Source of the DNA: an uncultured Gammaproteobacteria bacterium
GTDB taxonomy: Bacteria > Pseudomonadota > Gammaproteobacteria > HK1
Direction: 5' to 3'
DNA: 64,000 nucleotides
Assembly: GCA_958295465.1 (NCBI GenBank)
Contig: OY282353.1
Location: 4,269,001 to 4,333,000, forward strand
A program made the position numbers and the translations under genes. Shown here piece after piece: positions 23,162-32,284 of this stretch (the first letter of the stretch is position 1; every line of letters begins with the position of its first letter). The notes under the pieces are model-generated. The model had not been told where the DNA came from. It was given only the letters and a program-made list of their open reading frames with translations, and ran no database searches.

Positions 23162-24217
23162 ATGGCCACCTTCGAATCCCGAATCCACGCATTGCGCATC
23201 GAGCCCCACCCGAACGCGGACCGCCTGGAGCTCGCGGCCGTCGGCGGGTTCCGGTGCATCGTCGGCAAGGGCTCCTTCGCCGACGGCGACCTCGCCGCCT
23301 ACGTCCCGGAAGGCGCCGTCTGTCCCGACTGGCTGATCGCCGAGCTCGGCCTCGAAGGCAAGCTGGCCGGAAAGCGGCACAACCGCGTCAAGGCCGTGAA
23401 GCTGCGCGGGGCGCTCTCCCAGGGCCTCGTCTACCCCGTACGCGACGGCGCGATCCGCGGCCGGGCGGTGGCCGAGGGTGACGACGTGACGGAGCTTCTG
23501 GAGCTCGTGAAGTACGAGCCGCCGATCCCCATCGCCATGCAGGGCGAAGTCCGGCCGGTGCACGGGGCGACGCTGCACTACGACATCGAGAACTTCAAGA
23601 AGTACCCGGACGCGCTCCGCGCCGGCGAGCCCGTGGTCATCACCGAGAAGCTGCACGGCTCGTGGTGCTGCCTCGGCTGGCACCCGGACCACGGCCCCAT
23701 CGTCACGTCCAAGGGCATGTCCGACCGGGGCCTTGCGCTCAAGCTCGACGAGGCGAACCGGAACAACCTCTACGTGCGCGCATGGCGCTCCCACGAGGCC
23801 GCGTTCGAGCGTGCGCGGGCCCGGTTCGCCGCACCGGAAGAGCCGTTCTACGTGCTCGGCGAGGTATACGGGCGCGGGGTGCAGGACCTGCACTACGGCG
23901 AGCCCAACCCGGCGTTCGCCGTATTCGACGCCTACCTCGGCGCGCCGGGCCGGGGCCGCTACCTGGAAGCCGGAGAGATCGGGGAACGCTTGGGCGACCT
24001 GTTCCCCCTTGTTCCCGTCCTCTACGAGGGGCCGTTCAGCGAGGCGGCGTTGCGCGAGCACACCGGCGGCGTGACCGTCCTCGGCGGCAGGCACGTGCGC
24101 GAGGGCGTGGTGGTGAAACCAGCGGCGGAGAGGGATTCCGCCGAGTTCGGGCGGGTCATCCTGAAGAACGTCTCCGGCGACTACCTGACGCGCAAGGGAG
24201 GAACAGAGTACAACTGA
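23162..24217 (+). CDS. RNA ligase, DRB0094 family (Rnl5-like)
   Basis: A 351-residue ATP-dependent RNA ligase resembling Deinococcus radiodurans DRB0094, the nick-sealing RNA ligase with an N-terminal OB-fold module. The N-terminus (FESRIHALRIEPHPNADRLELA) is the OB-fold module. The nucleotidyltransferase domain has the EKLHGS nucleophile motif (Lys near residue 163), VLGEVYGRGVQD near 240 and EGVVVKP near 319 as downstream motifs. It would join 3'-OH and 5'-phosphate ends, possibly in RNA repair. It is divergent from the HAD gene and not in an obvious operon. The family is patchily distributed, which suggests horizontal acquisition. Confidence 0.88.
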   Translation: MATFESRIHALRIEPHPNADRLELAAVGGFRCIVGKGSFADGDLAAYVPEGAVCPDWLIAELGLEGKLAGKRHNRVKAVKLRGALSQGLVYPVRDGAIRGRAVAEGDDVTELLELVKYEPPIPIAMQGEVRPVHGATLHYDIENFKKYPDALRAGEPVVITEKLHGSWCCLGWHPDHGPIVTSKGMSDRGLALKLDEANRNNLYVRAWRSHEAAFERARARFAAPEEPFYVLGEVYGRGVQDLHYGEPNPAFAVFDAYLGAPGRGRYLEAGEIGERLGDLFPLVPVLYEGPFSEAALREHTGGVTVLGGRHVREGVVVKPAAERDSAEFGRVILKNVSGDYLTRKGGTEYN

Positions 24218-24329
24218 GCGCCCGGCCCGGCTCGAACGGAAGACGACGAAATTCGGCAGGGCCGAGCGGCACCGCCTTGCCGCGTCCGAAGACATCCGGC
24301 ATGCAACGATGCGCGCGGTCGAGCCGCAT

Positions 24330-24676
24330 CCCGTAGCAGCTCCTTCTGCAGACGGATAACGGTGGGTCCGGCCGAGGTCATGTCCACCGTGCGGAAGACG
24401 GCGGCGTCCAGCTCCTCCCCGGAACCAGGGAATCGAAGATCCTCCATTCATACGCCTGCCTCGCCCCGATGATCTCGCCGGTGTGGACGAGCCGGGCGAC
24501 GCGGCCCCATCCCATGAGCCGGGGAAGGAGGGCGACCTCGATGACGGAAGGCATGCCGACCCTGGCCGTCGCGTCGGCCACTCGCAGATCGCAGGAGGCC
24601 GCGATCTCGAGTCCCGCTCCGAGGCAGTAGCCCGACATGCACGCCGCCACCGGGACCGGCGACGGCTCTCCTTGAC
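24330..24676 (-). pseudogene. Enoyl-CoA hydratase/isomerase remnant
   Basis: One frame reads MSGYCLGAGLEIAASCDLR and continues to GMPSVIEVALLPRLMGWGRV, with EWRIFDSLVPG near its end. A frameshift near 24425 moves the continuation, EELDAAVFRTVDMTSAGPTV, to another frame. This is the crotonase core with the oxyanion-hole Gly region. The N-terminal ~90 residues and the C-terminus are missing. The rest of 24218–24713 shows no gene. Confidence 0.75.
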
Positions 24677-24713
24677 GACACCGGGCGGATGCTACAGACT
24701 CCGCCGCCGGAGT

Positions 24714-24872
24714 CAGGTGTCCGGGGGCGGCTTCACGAAACGGCCCCGGATGAAACGGGAAGTCGGTGCGCAACGCTAGCGCAGGGTGCAAGGCCGACAC
24801 TGCCCCCGCAACGGTAGGCGAGCAGGCCGCGTCGTATATGGTCCGTTCGCGAGTCCGGAGACCGGCCTGGTT
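24714..24872 (+). promoter_or_regulatory. Cobalamin riboswitch
   Basis: The conserved blocks occur in order: AGGTGTCCGG, GGATGAAACGGGAAGTCGGTG, CGACACTGCCCCCGCAACGGT (the B12 box) and GAGTCCGGAGACCGGCCTG. It ends about 120 bp before cbtB on the same strand, so adenosylcobalamin would repress the cobalt transporter genes and perhaps the cluster downstream. I see no strong terminator, so control of translation is likely. Confidence 0.93.
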
Positions 24873-24993
24873 CCAGTGAAGTCTGCGTTACGGGCAGGTG
24901 ATGCAGGCGACTTCCGGCCAAGGCTGCTCCCGCCTTGACGCCGTCCTCTGAAGTCGCATGTTGAGCCTCAGCACGATGGACGAGGAGAACATG

Positions 24994-25176
24994 ATGCACT
25001 CGGCGCACCCTCGAATCGGCCTTCAGGCCGTCCCCCACACGAAACGTCTGTTGCCGGCGCTGGCCGCCGCGATGCTCGGCATGGCCATCCTGTTCGGCGT
25101 GGCACTGGCCAACAGCGACACCATTCACAACGCCGCCCACGACACCCGGCACGCCGCCGCGTTTCCCTGCCACTGA
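24994..25176 (+). CDS. cbtB: Cobalt transporter subunit CbtB
   Basis: A 60-residue inner-membrane protein. It has one transmembrane helix (LLPALAAAMLGMAILFGVAL) and the diagnostic His-rich C-terminus HNAAHDTRHAAAFPCH. CbtB works with CbtA in B12-regulated cobalt uptake. The ATG at 24994 has GAGGAG six bases upstream; an ATG one codon earlier and another at 24958 are alternatives. It lies directly after the cobalamin riboswitch and 15 bp before cbtA. Confidence 0.9.
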   Translation: MHSAHPRIGLQAVPHTKRLLPALAAAMLGMAILFGVALANSDTIHNAAHDTRHAAAFPCH

Positions 25177-25191
25177 CCGGCTCCCGGCCTG

Positions 25192-25884
25192 ATGTTCAGG
25201 CGGATCGTGTTCTCGGCCGTCCTGGCCGGGGTGGTTGCCGGTGTCCTGCTGACGGGGATCCAGCAGCTCCGGGTCGCGCCGATCATCGTGGAGGCGGAGA
25301 CCTACGAGGCCGCCGGGCCCGCGGCAGCAACCCATACCCTCGATGCCGATGGCAGCCGCCACGAACACGGCGACCACGCGCATGGAACATGGTCACCAGC
25401 GGACGGCCTCGAACGCACGTTCCGGACCGGCGTCGCCAACGTCGGGATGGCGATCGGATTCGCCTTGCTGCTCGCCGCCGCGTTCTCGCTGCGGGACGAC
25501 GTAAGCTGGCGACAGGGCATGCTGTGGGGGATCGGCGGCTACGCGGCGTTCTTTGCGTTGCCGGCGCTCGGTATGACGCCGGAACTGCCGGGCACCGAGG
25601 CGGCGGCGCTGGAAGACCGCCAGGGGTGGTGGCTGGTGACGGTCACGCTTTCCGCGATCGGAGTCGCGCTGATCGGCCTCACCCGCGGTTGGCCCTGGAA
25701 GGCGGCGGCGGCGGTGCTGATCGTCATCCCCCACCTGATCGGCGCCCCGCATCCCGATACCTACCACACCCTCGTCCCGGCCGAGCTCCTCCGGACGTTC
25801 ATCGTCGCCACGGCAATCGCCAACGCCGTGTTCTGGGTGGTGCTCGGCGCCGGTTGCGCGATCGCCTTCAGGAAGCTCGCATAA
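25192..25884 (+). CDS. cbtA: Cobalt transporter subunit CbtA
   Basis: A 230-residue membrane protein with about five to six hydrophobic segments. A His/Asp-rich loop ([11 protein letters not shown], near residues 55–65) follows the first segment and probably binds metal. The segment '[19 protein letters not shown]' and the [20 protein letters not shown] motif are typical of CbtA (TIGR02458). It would import Co2+ for the cobalamin genes that follow. Confidence 0.9.
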   Translation: MFRRIVFSAVLAGVVAGVLLTGIQQLRVAPIIVEAETYEAAGPAAATHTLDADGSRHEHGDHAHGTWSPADGLERTFRTGVANVGMAIGFALLLAAAFSLRDDVSWRQGMLWGIGGYAAFFALPALGMTPELPGTEAAALEDRQGWWLVTVTLSAIGVALIGLTRGWPWKAAAAVLIVIPHLIGAPHPDTYHTLVPAELLRTFIVATAIANAVFWVVLGAGCAIAFRKLA

Positions 25885-26060
25885 CGCGAACGGGGACCCC
25901 CGCCGGCCCGGCGCCGCACGGACAGGGGTTCAAGCCCTCGGAGTGTCCGGGTTCGATCCTGAACCGAAACGTCATGGCGCAATCACGATATCGGCTCAAT
26001 CAGCGGCCCGTGCGGCGGACCGGGACCTCCCTGTCGCGGTGACGGCCAATGGAGGGAGTG

Positions 26061-26696
26061 ATGCCCGACGAACGTTCCGAAGAAGAAGTCAATCGCAGGG
26101 CGAACGAGAAGGCGCGCAAGCGCAAGGCCGCCCGGGATCGGATCCTCGCCACCAAGACCATCGAGAAGGGTCTCCTGATCGTCCACACCGGAAAGGGCAA
26201 GGGGAAGTCCACGGCCGCGTTCGGACTGGTGGTGCGCGCCCTCGGCAACGGCATGAAGGTCGGTGTCGTCCAGTACGTCAAGGGCAAGTGGCAGACCGGC
26301 GAGCGCGGGGTGCTGGAGAAGTTTCCCGAGCAGGTCGAGATCCGCACCATGGGCGAGGGCTTCACGTGGGAGACCCAGGACCGCGCCCGCGACGTCCGCG
26401 CGGCCGGAAATGCGTGGGAGGTCTCCAAACAGATGATCGAGGCATCGCGCGGCGACGATCCGAAGTACGACATGGTGCTGCTCGACGAGCTCAACATCGT
26501 GCTGCGCTACGGCTATCTGGATCTGGCCGAGGTGGTCGAATTCCTGTCGAACCGGCCGGAGAACCTGCACGTCATCGTCACCGGCCGAAACGCCAAACCC
26601 GAGCTCGTCGAGGCGGCGGACCTGGTCACCGAGATGACCATGGTGAAGCATCCGTTCCGGGCCGGGGTCAAGGCGCAGAAAGGGATCGAGTTTTGA
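26061..26696 (+). CDS. cobO: Cob(I)yrinic acid a,c-diamide adenosyltransferase
   Basis: A 211-residue corrinoid adenosyltransferase of the CobO/BtuR family. It has the P-loop [14 protein letters not shown] near residue 43, VQYVKGKW near 73, and [14 protein letters not shown] near 140. An N-terminal basic helix is typical. GGAGG lies five bases before the chosen ATG. The stop overlaps the TTG start of the next gene (TTGA), so the two are coupled. It catalyses a different corrinoid adenosylation branch from the PduO-type enzyme at 18 kb. Confidence 0.93.
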   Translation: MPDERSEEEVNRRANEKARKRKAARDRILATKTIEKGLLIVHTGKGKGKSTAAFGLVVRALGNGMKVGVVQYVKGKWQTGERGVLEKFPEQVEIRTMGEGFTWETQDRARDVRAAGNAWEVSKQMIEASRGDDPKYDMVLLDELNIVLRYGYLDLAEVVEFLSNRPENLHVIVTGRNAKPELVEAADLVTEMTMVKHPFRAGVKAQKGIEF

Positions 26697-28201
26697 CCGC
26701 TCCCGGCTTCATGCTGCAGGGCACCGGCTCCGACGTCGGCAAGTCCCTGCTGGTCGCGGGGCTGTGCCGTGCGTATACCCGCCGGGGCCTGCGGGTGCGT
26801 CCCTTCAAGCCGCAGAACATGTCGAACAACGCGGCGGTGACCGCGGACGGTGGCGAGATCGGACGCGCGCAAGCGTTGCAGGCGCGGGCGTGCGGGGTGC
26901 CGGCCTCGCGCGACATGAATCCGGTGCTGCTCAAGCCGCAGACCGACGCGGGCTCGCAGTTGGTGGTGCAGGGCGAGGTCTGGGGCAATGCCCGGGCCAG
27001 GGAGTATTACCGGCTCAAGTCCAGGCTGCTCCCGCGGATCCTGGAATCGTTCGAGCGGCTGGGACGGGATGCCGATCTGGTCCTGGTGGAAGGCGCGGGC
27101 AGTGCGGCGGAGGTGAACCTGCGCGCCGGGGACGTCGCCAACATGGGCTTCGCCGAAGCCGCCGATGTGGCGGTGGCGCTGGTGGGTGACATCGACCGGG
27201 GCGGGATCATCGCGAGCCTCGTCGGAACCATGGCGTTGCTGTCTTCCTCCGAGCGCGCCCGGGTGACCGCCTACGTCGTCAATCGGTTCCGCGGCGACGT
27301 CCGGCTGTTCGACTCCGGGATCGAAGTCATCGGCCGCAAGACGGGCCTGCCGTGTCTCGGGGTCGTCCCGTGGTTCGAGCCGGCGGGACGACTGCCGGCG
27401 GAAGACTCGGTGGCGGTGGGCCGCAACACGCAACCCCGGCCCGGGGCCGCGCTCAGGATCGCGGTCCCGGTGCTCTCGCGGATCGCCAACTTCGACGATC
27501 TGGACCCGCTGGTGGCCGAGCCCGGCGTCGAGGTGCAATTCGTGGAACCGGGCCGCGCCCTGCCCGGCGACGCGGATCTGGTGGTGCTGCCGGGCTCGAA
27601 GGCGACCATCGGCGACATGCGCTTCCTGCGCTCGCAGGGGTGGGACGTGGACCTCCACGCGCATCTGCGCCGCGGCGGCTGGCTGCTGGGCCTGTGTGGC
27701 GGCTACCAGATGCTCGGCCGCACGATTCGGGATCCGGACGGGATCGAAGGCGAGCCCGGCGAAGAGCCGGGGCTTGGCGTGCTCGACCTCGATACCGAGC
27801 TCACCGGCGCCAAGCGGCTCGCGGAGGTGAGCGGTACCGAACGTCTGACCGGGCAGCCGGTACGGGGATACGAGATGCACGTGGGGCGCACCTCCGGCCC
27901 CTCGCGGTCCTCGCCCATGCTGGATTTGAACGGACGCTCCGACGGCGCGGTCTCCCCCGACGGCAAGGTCATGGGTTGCTACCTGCACGGACTGTTCGCC
28001 AGCGATGCGTTCAGGGCCGCCTTCCTGGAGCGTCTGGGCGTCCGGGCCACCTCCGGGCTCGCCTATGAACGGCGGATCGATTCGACCCTCGACGCGCTGG
28101 CCGGGCACCTGGAGTCGAGCCTGGACCTCGACGCCATCATTCAGATGAGCCACCAGAGCAATGCCAGGGTCAGCGCGACCAGGCTGCCCGCGGTGATGTA
28201 G
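26693..28201 (+). CDS. cbiP: Cobyric acid synthase
   Basis: A 502-residue glutamine-dependent amidotransferase that amidates adenosylcobyrinic acid a,c-diamide at four positions. The N-terminal synthetase domain has [10 protein letters not shown] near residue 9 and [11 protein letters not shown] near 38. The C-terminal class-I-like glutaminase has the nucleophile in [10 protein letters not shown] near 338 and a late His in GCYLHGLF. The TTG at 26693 overlaps the cobO stop; an ATG six codons later is possible. The C-terminal ~20 codons overlap the convergent cobD. Confidence 0.93.
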   Translation: MTAPGFMLQGTGSDVGKSLLVAGLCRAYTRRGLRVRPFKPQNMSNNAAVTADGGEIGRAQALQARACGVPASRDMNPVLLKPQTDAGSQLVVQGEVWGNARAREYYRLKSRLLPRILESFERLGRDADLVLVEGAGSAAEVNLRAGDVANMGFAEAADVAVALVGDIDRGGIIASLVGTMALLSSSERARVTAYVVNRFRGDVRLFDSGIEVIGRKTGLPCLGVVPWFEPAGRLPAEDSVAVGRNTQPRPGAALRIAVPVLSRIANFDDLDPLVAEPGVEVQFVEPGRALPGDADLVVLPGSKATIGDMRFLRSQGWDVDLHAHLRRGGWLLGLCGGYQMLGRTIRDPDGIEGEPGEEPGLGVLDLDTELTGAKRLAEVSGTERLTGQPVRGYEMHVGRTSGPSRSSPMLDLNGRSDGAVSPDGKVMGCYLHGLFASDAFRAAFLERLGVRATSGLAYERRIDSTLDALAGHLESSLDLDAIIQMSHQSNARVSATRLPAVM

Positions 28202-29109
28202 AGATGCAGGCAGCGCGTGACGTCACCGGCGCCGAGCCGGGTGCGGCCATCGCCCATCCAGGCGTCGTCGACGGTCTCGTGGGGATAGCGCCGCGGACCC
28301 GCGACGGCGACGTCCAGCGCGCCGGCGACGGCGGCTTCCTGCCAGCCGGCGTTCGGCGAGCGGTGCTTGCGGGCGTCGCGGATCATCACCCGCCATGCCC
28401 GGCCTCCATCCGCGGCGGGCAGCAGGCAGGCCGCGGCCACGAGGTACAGGCCCGCCAGGCGGGCGGGCAGCCAGTTGGCCAGGTCGTCGAGACGGGCCGC
28501 GACGGTGCCGAAGTGCCGGTAGCGCTCGGTGCGATGCCCGATCATGCTGTCCAGGGTGTTCAATGCCTTGTACGCGAAGAGCCCCGGCAATCCGGCCACC
28601 ACGTACCAGAACAGGGGCGCCACCACCCCGTCGGAGAAGTTCTCGGCCACGGATTCGACGGCGCCGCGGGCGACCCCCGCCTCGTCCAGGACGGCGGTGT
28701 CCCGGCCCACCATGTGGCCCACTGCATCGCGGCCCGCGGCGAGGCTCCTGTCCAGACCGCCGACCACCGCCCTGGCATGGTCGTGAAGGCCGCGGAATGC
28801 GAGCAGGGTGCTCGCGATCACCGCCTCCAGCAGCCAGCCGTGGGTCCGGCCCTCGACCAGGAAGCGGTCGATCGACCAGGCTGCCCCGACGCCGGCACCG
28901 ACCACCACGATCACCGTCACGGCGCCGCCGAGCACGCAACGCCAGGGCGGCGACGGCGCATACAGGATGCGTTCCGCAAGCTCGGCGAGCTTGCCGAGCA
29001 TCACCACCGGATGCGGCACGCGCCGGTAGAGCCACGGCGGATCGCCGGTGGCGGCGTCGATGAGCAGGGCCGCCAGCACCACGTGGAATTCGAAGCCCGG
29101 TCCACTCAT
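28141..29109 (-). CDS. cobD: Adenosylcobinamide-phosphate synthase
   Basis: A 322-residue inner-membrane protein of the CobD/CbiB family. It attaches aminopropanol or its phosphate to adenosylcobyric acid. Signature segments are [19 protein letters not shown] near residue 14, [16 protein letters not shown] near 151, [13 protein letters not shown] near 180, and several hydrophobic helices. The ATG at 29109 was chosen over an upstream GTG because it directly precedes the conserved first helix. It is the only minus-strand gene in this stretch and overlaps cbiP tail to tail by 61 bp. Confidence 0.92.
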   Translation of the reverse strand: MSGPGFEFHVVLAALLIDAATGDPPWLYRRVPHPVVMLGKLAELAERILYAPSPPWRCVLGGAVTVIVVVGAGVGAAWSIDRFLVEGRTHGWLLEAVIASTLLAFRGLHDHARAVVGGLDRSLAAGRDAVGHMVGRDTAVLDEAGVARGAVESVAENFSDGVVAPLFWYVVAGLPGLFAYKALNTLDSMIGHRTERYRHFGTVAARLDDLANWLPARLAGLYLVAAACLLPAADGGRAWRVMIRDARKHRSPNAGWQEAAVAGALDVAVAGPRRYPHETVDDAWMGDGRTRLGAGDVTRCLHLYITAGSLVALTLALLWWLI

Positions 29110-29159
29110 GGCGGCGGCATCAGACCACAGGGAACCGGGCGACACCAGGAGAGGACGAG

Positions 29160-30197
29160 ATGAGCAAGGTCGGGGTCATGATCTGCGGTCACGGCAGTCG
29201 TGACGTGAATGCAGTGGAGGAATTCGACGCCGTCGCCCGGGGCCTGCGCGAACGGCTGCCGCAGTACCGGGTGGAAAGCGGGTTTCTGGAGTTCGCCACC
29301 CCGATCATTCGCGACGGTCTCGACAAGCTGCATGAAGCCGGACACGACCTGGTGCTGGCGGTGCCCGGCATGTTGTTCGCGGCCGGCCACGCCAAGAACG
29401 ACATCCCGTCGGTGTTGCGCACCTACGAGGCCGGTCATCCGGGCATGGAGATCCGCTACGCCCGCGAGCTCGGCATCGATCCGAAAATGCTCAAGGCAGC
29501 GGGGGATCGAATTCAACAGGCACTGGACGGGGCGGAGCACGACGTGCCCTTGCATGAAACCATGCTGGTGGTGGTCGGGCGGGGCACCTCCGATTCCGAC
29601 GCCAACTCCAACGTCAACAAGGTCATGCGGATGCTGTGGGAAGGATTCGGGTTCGGCTGGGGGGAGGTCTGCTACTCCGGGGTGACCTTCCCGCTGGTGG
29701 AGCCCGGGTTGCAGCACGCGGCCCGGCTCGGCTATCGCCGCATCGTCGTCTTTCCCTACTTCCTCTTCACCGGGGTGCTGGTCAAGCGGATCTACGACCA
29801 CACGGACAAGGTGGCGGCCCGGCATCCGGGGATCGAGTTCCTGAAGGCCGGATACCTGAACGACCACCCCATGGTGCTCGACGCCTTCACCGATCGGGTG
29901 AACGAGATCCTGGACGGCGAGAACAACATGAACTGCAAGCTCTGCAAGTACCGCGAGCAGATCCTCGGCTTCGAGGCCGAGGTGGGTCTGCCGCAGGAGA
30001 GCCACCATCACCACGTGGAGGGGATCGGCACCGGGGACCACCCCGCGCATGACCACCCACATGCCGGCGGCCACCACCACCATCACCACCATGAACATGG
30101 GCATGACCACCACCATGGTCACGATCATCACCACGGGCACCATCCATACCCTCATGCCGATCATCCGCACGGCCCGCGCAGCATGACCGGCGACTGA
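29160..30197 (+). CDS. cbiX: Sirohydrochlorin cobaltochelatase, CbiX long form
   Basis: A 345-residue chelatase that inserts Co2+ into sirohydrochlorin, the first committed step of the early-cobalt route. Two CbiX halves are visible: the first begins MSKVGVMICGHGSRD (His about 11), the second VVVGRGTSDSDAN near 140 with the FPYFLFTGVLVKRI segment near 200. A CxxC motif (MNCKLCKYR) near 259 resembles the Fe–S/redox site of CbiX-L. The last ~60 residues are extremely His-rich, with runs of H broken by D, G and P, probably storing or delivering cobalt. It starts the long plus-strand cbi operon. Confidence 0.93.
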   Translation: MSKVGVMICGHGSRDVNAVEEFDAVARGLRERLPQYRVESGFLEFATPIIRDGLDKLHEAGHDLVLAVPGMLFAAGHAKNDIPSVLRTYEAGHPGMEIRYARELGIDPKMLKAAGDRIQQALDGAEHDVPLHETMLVVVGRGTSDSDANSNVNKVMRMLWEGFGFGWGEVCYSGVTFPLVEPGLQHAARLGYRRIVVFPYFLFTGVLVKRIYDHTDKVAARHPGIEFLKAGYLNDHPMVLDAFTDRVNEILDGENNMNCKLCKYREQILGFEAEVGLPQESHHHHVEGIGTGDHPAHDHPHAGGHHHHHHHEHGHDHHHGHDHHHGHHPYPHADHPHGPRSMTGD

Positions 30198-30206
30198 AGG
30201 GGTTGC

Positions 30207-30845
30207 ATGAGCCGCTACGAGTACGTCCGGGACCCCGAGGCCATCTACCGGCTGTCGGCGGAGCGCGTGGCGGCGGCCACGGACGTGAGCGGATTGCCCG
30301 CGGACCTCGCCACCCTCGCCTACCGGCTGGTCCATGCCTGCGGGATGCCCGACGTCGTCGGCGACCTTCGCTGGCAGGGGTCGCCGGCCGGCGCCGCCGG
30401 GCGTGCGCTTCGGGCCGGCGCCCGCGTGCTGGTGGACTGCGAGATGGTCGCCCGCGGCGTCAACCGCCACCGGCTGCCGGCCGGGAACACCGTGTTTTGC
30501 AGCCTGAACGATCCCCGTGCCCGCGAGATTCAGCAGCGCGAGCGAACCACCCGCTCCGCCGCCGCGGTGGAGCTGTGGCGCGAACACCTGCAGGGCTCGG
30601 TGGTCGCCATCGGCAACGCGCCCACCGCGCTGTTCCGGTTGATGGAGATGTTGGCCGATGCGCCCGGGAGGCTCCCGGCGGCGATCCTCGCCTTTCCCGT
30701 CGGTTTCGTGGGCGCGGCGGAATCGAAGCTCGCGCTGGTAGAGGCCGGCCTCGCCGTCCCCTACGTAACCCTCCTCGGGCGCCGGGGCGGCAGCGCCATG
30801 GCCGCGGCGGCGGTCAACGCCCTGACCGGACCCCTGGCCGGATGA
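30207..30845 (+). CDS. cbiC: Precorrin-8X methylmutase (CbiC/CobH)
   Basis: A 212-residue enzyme that moves the C11 methyl to C12, forming hydrogenobyrinic or cobyrinic acid. Motifs are YRLVHACGMPD with the catalytic His near residue 43, DCEMVARGVNR near 76 and AFPVGFVGAAESK near 168. It starts 9 bp after cbiX. Its stop overlaps the cbiET start (ATGA). Confidence 0.93.
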   Translation: MSRYEYVRDPEAIYRLSAERVAAATDVSGLPADLATLAYRLVHACGMPDVVGDLRWQGSPAGAAGRALRAGARVLVDCEMVARGVNRHRLPAGNTVFCSLNDPRAREIQQRERTTRSAAAVELWREHLQGSVVAIGNAPTALFRLMEMLADAPGRLPAAILAFPVGFVGAAESKLALVEAGLAVPYVTLLGRRGGSAMAAAAVNALTGPLAG

Positions 30846-32284
30846 AGCAGGTGAAGCCCTGGCTCACGGTGGTGGGCATGGGCGACGACGGTCCGGACGG
30901 GCTGGCGCCCGCCGCCCGCGCGGTGGTCGAGCAGGCGCGGGTGGTGGTCGGCGGACAGCGCCATCTCCATCTGGTGGGCCATCTCGATCTGCCGGGGCCG
31001 GGGGAACGCGAATCCATCCCTTGGCCGAAGCCGTTCAGTGCGCTGGCCGAGACCCTCGACCGGCTTCGGGGCCGCCCGGTCTGTGTGCTCGCGACCGGGG
31101 ATCCGACCTGCTACGGCGTCGGCTCGATTCTCGCCCAGCGGTTCGGGCGCGATGCGGTGCGGATCATTCCCGCCCCGTCCGCATTCAGCCTCGCCCGCGC
31201 CCGACTCGGCTGGGCGGCGCAAGAGGTGGAGGCCCTGAGCCTGCACGGCCGGCCCCTGGCGCTGGTGCAGCCCTTCATCCAGCCCGGCGCGAGGCTGCTG
31301 GTGCTGAGCGCGAACGCGAACACCCCCGCCGAGGTGGCGCGCGTGCTGCGCGAGCGCGGCTACGGCCGGAGCCGGCTCACGGTGCTGTCCCATCTGGGCG
31401 GCGGGAACGAGCGGATGCACGCGGGGACCGCGGATTCGTATCGGTCGGAAGACGCGGTCGCGGACCTGAATACGCTGGCCATCGAGTGCGTGGCGGACCC
31501 CGGCGCCCCGCTGGCGCCGCGCACCCCGGGCCTTGCCGACGAGCTCTACGAGCATGACGGCCAGCTCACCAAGCACGAGGTGAGGGCGATCACCCTGGCC
31601 GCGCTGGGGCCGGTGCCGGGCCAGTTGCTCTGGGACGTCGGCGCCGGCTGCGGCTCCATCGGCATCGAATGGATGCGCACGCATCCCGAGTGCCGGGCGA
31701 TCGCCATCGAGCCGGACGGCCGGCGCCTGGAGATGATCGCCGCGAACAGCGCCGCGCTGGGCGTCCCGGGGATCGATGTCGTGAACGGTCGCGCGGTCGC
31801 GGCCCTCGAAGGTCTGGCCGCACCCGACGCGGTCTTCGTAGGCGGCGGGATCACCGAGCCCGGCCTGCTGGATGTCTGCCGGGCCGCGCTCGGGCCCGGC
31901 GGGCGTCTGGTGGCGAACGTGGTGTCGGTCGAAGGCGAGGCCATCCTCGACCAATGGCAGCGCGCGCACGGCGGCAGCCTGACCCGCATCGCCGTCACCC
32001 GGTGTGAGCCGCTGGGCCGTTTCCGCGGCTGGCGCCCGATGGCGCCGGTCACCCAGCTCGTATGGACCAAACCCGTTCCCCGCCCACCCGCGACGCTGGA
32101 TGAGGCACGACCGCCCCGGCGGTCGCCTCGCACCGAAGCCCCCGCGATTCCGCGTAGCGGAATCGCCAAGCGACCGCCCCGGCGGTCGCCCCTAGCCTGG
32201 AGCAAACCTGCTCCCCGCCCACCCACAGCGCTGGATGAGGCACGACCGCCCCAGCGGTCGCCGGCGGCAGGGGCCGATCGATGA
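30842..32284 (+). CDS. cbiET: Precorrin-6Y C5,15-methyltransferase/decarboxylase CbiET
   Basis: A 480-residue fusion. The CbiE half (tetrapyrrole methylase fold, about 1–205) starts LTVVGMGDDGPDGL. The CbiT half (class I methyltransferase, about 235–405) has WDVGAGCGSIGIEW as SAM motif I. Together they methylate C5 and C15 and remove the C12 acetate carboxyl. After TQLVW (about residue 408) the last ~70 residues are Pro/Arg-rich and come from two copies of the dispersed repeat read in frame. Family members end near that point, so the tail is an insertion product. The stop overlaps the cbiL start. Confidence 0.93.
   Translation: MKQVKPWLTVVGMGDDGPDGLAPAARAVVEQARVVVGGQRHLHLVGHLDLPGPGERESIPWPKPFSALAETLDRLRGRPVCVLATGDPTCYGVGSILAQRFGRDAVRIIPAPSAFSLARARLGWAAQEVEALSLHGRPLALVQPFIQPGARLLVLSANANTPAEVARVLRERGYGRSRLTVLSHLGGGNERMHAGTADSYRSEDAVADLNTLAIECVADPGAPLAPRTPGLADELYEHDGQLTKHEVRAITLAALGPVPGQLLWDVGAGCGSIGIEWMRTHPECRAIAIEPDGRRLEMIAANSAALGVPGIDVVNGRAVAALEGLAAPDAVFVGGGITEPGLLDVCRAALGPGGRLVANVVSVEGEAILDQWQRAHGGSLTRIAVTRCEPLGRFRGWRPMAPVTQLVWTKPVPRPPATLDEARPPRRSPRTEAPAIPRSGIAKRPPRRSPLAWSKPAPRPPTALDEARPPQRSPAAGADR
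32063..32262. repeat. Dispersed palindromic repeat, copies 5 and 6, inside cbiET
   Basis: Two copies, from about 32063 and 32198, each start TGG(A)(C/G)CAAAC. They carry the ACGACCGCCCC(G/A)GCGGTCGC hairpin; the first also has GCGATTCCGCG/CGGAATCGC. They lie within the 3' end of cbiET and keep its frame open to the ATGA junction with cbiL. Confidence 0.85.

Noticed and set aside
25935..25970. tRNA-like GGGTTCGATCC motif
   Set aside because: The flanking bases do not form a T-stem and no acceptor or anticodon arm can be drawn.
25943..26692. Open frame extending cbiP upstream by about 250 codons
   Set aside because: It overlaps cobO in another frame and the sequence is not cobyric acid synthase. 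The TTG at the cobO stop is the sensible start.
30040..30170. Repetitive CAC/CAT run considered as a non-coding repeat or CRISPR-like array
   Set aside because: It is in frame and encodes the His-rich tail of CbiX. There are no regular spacers.
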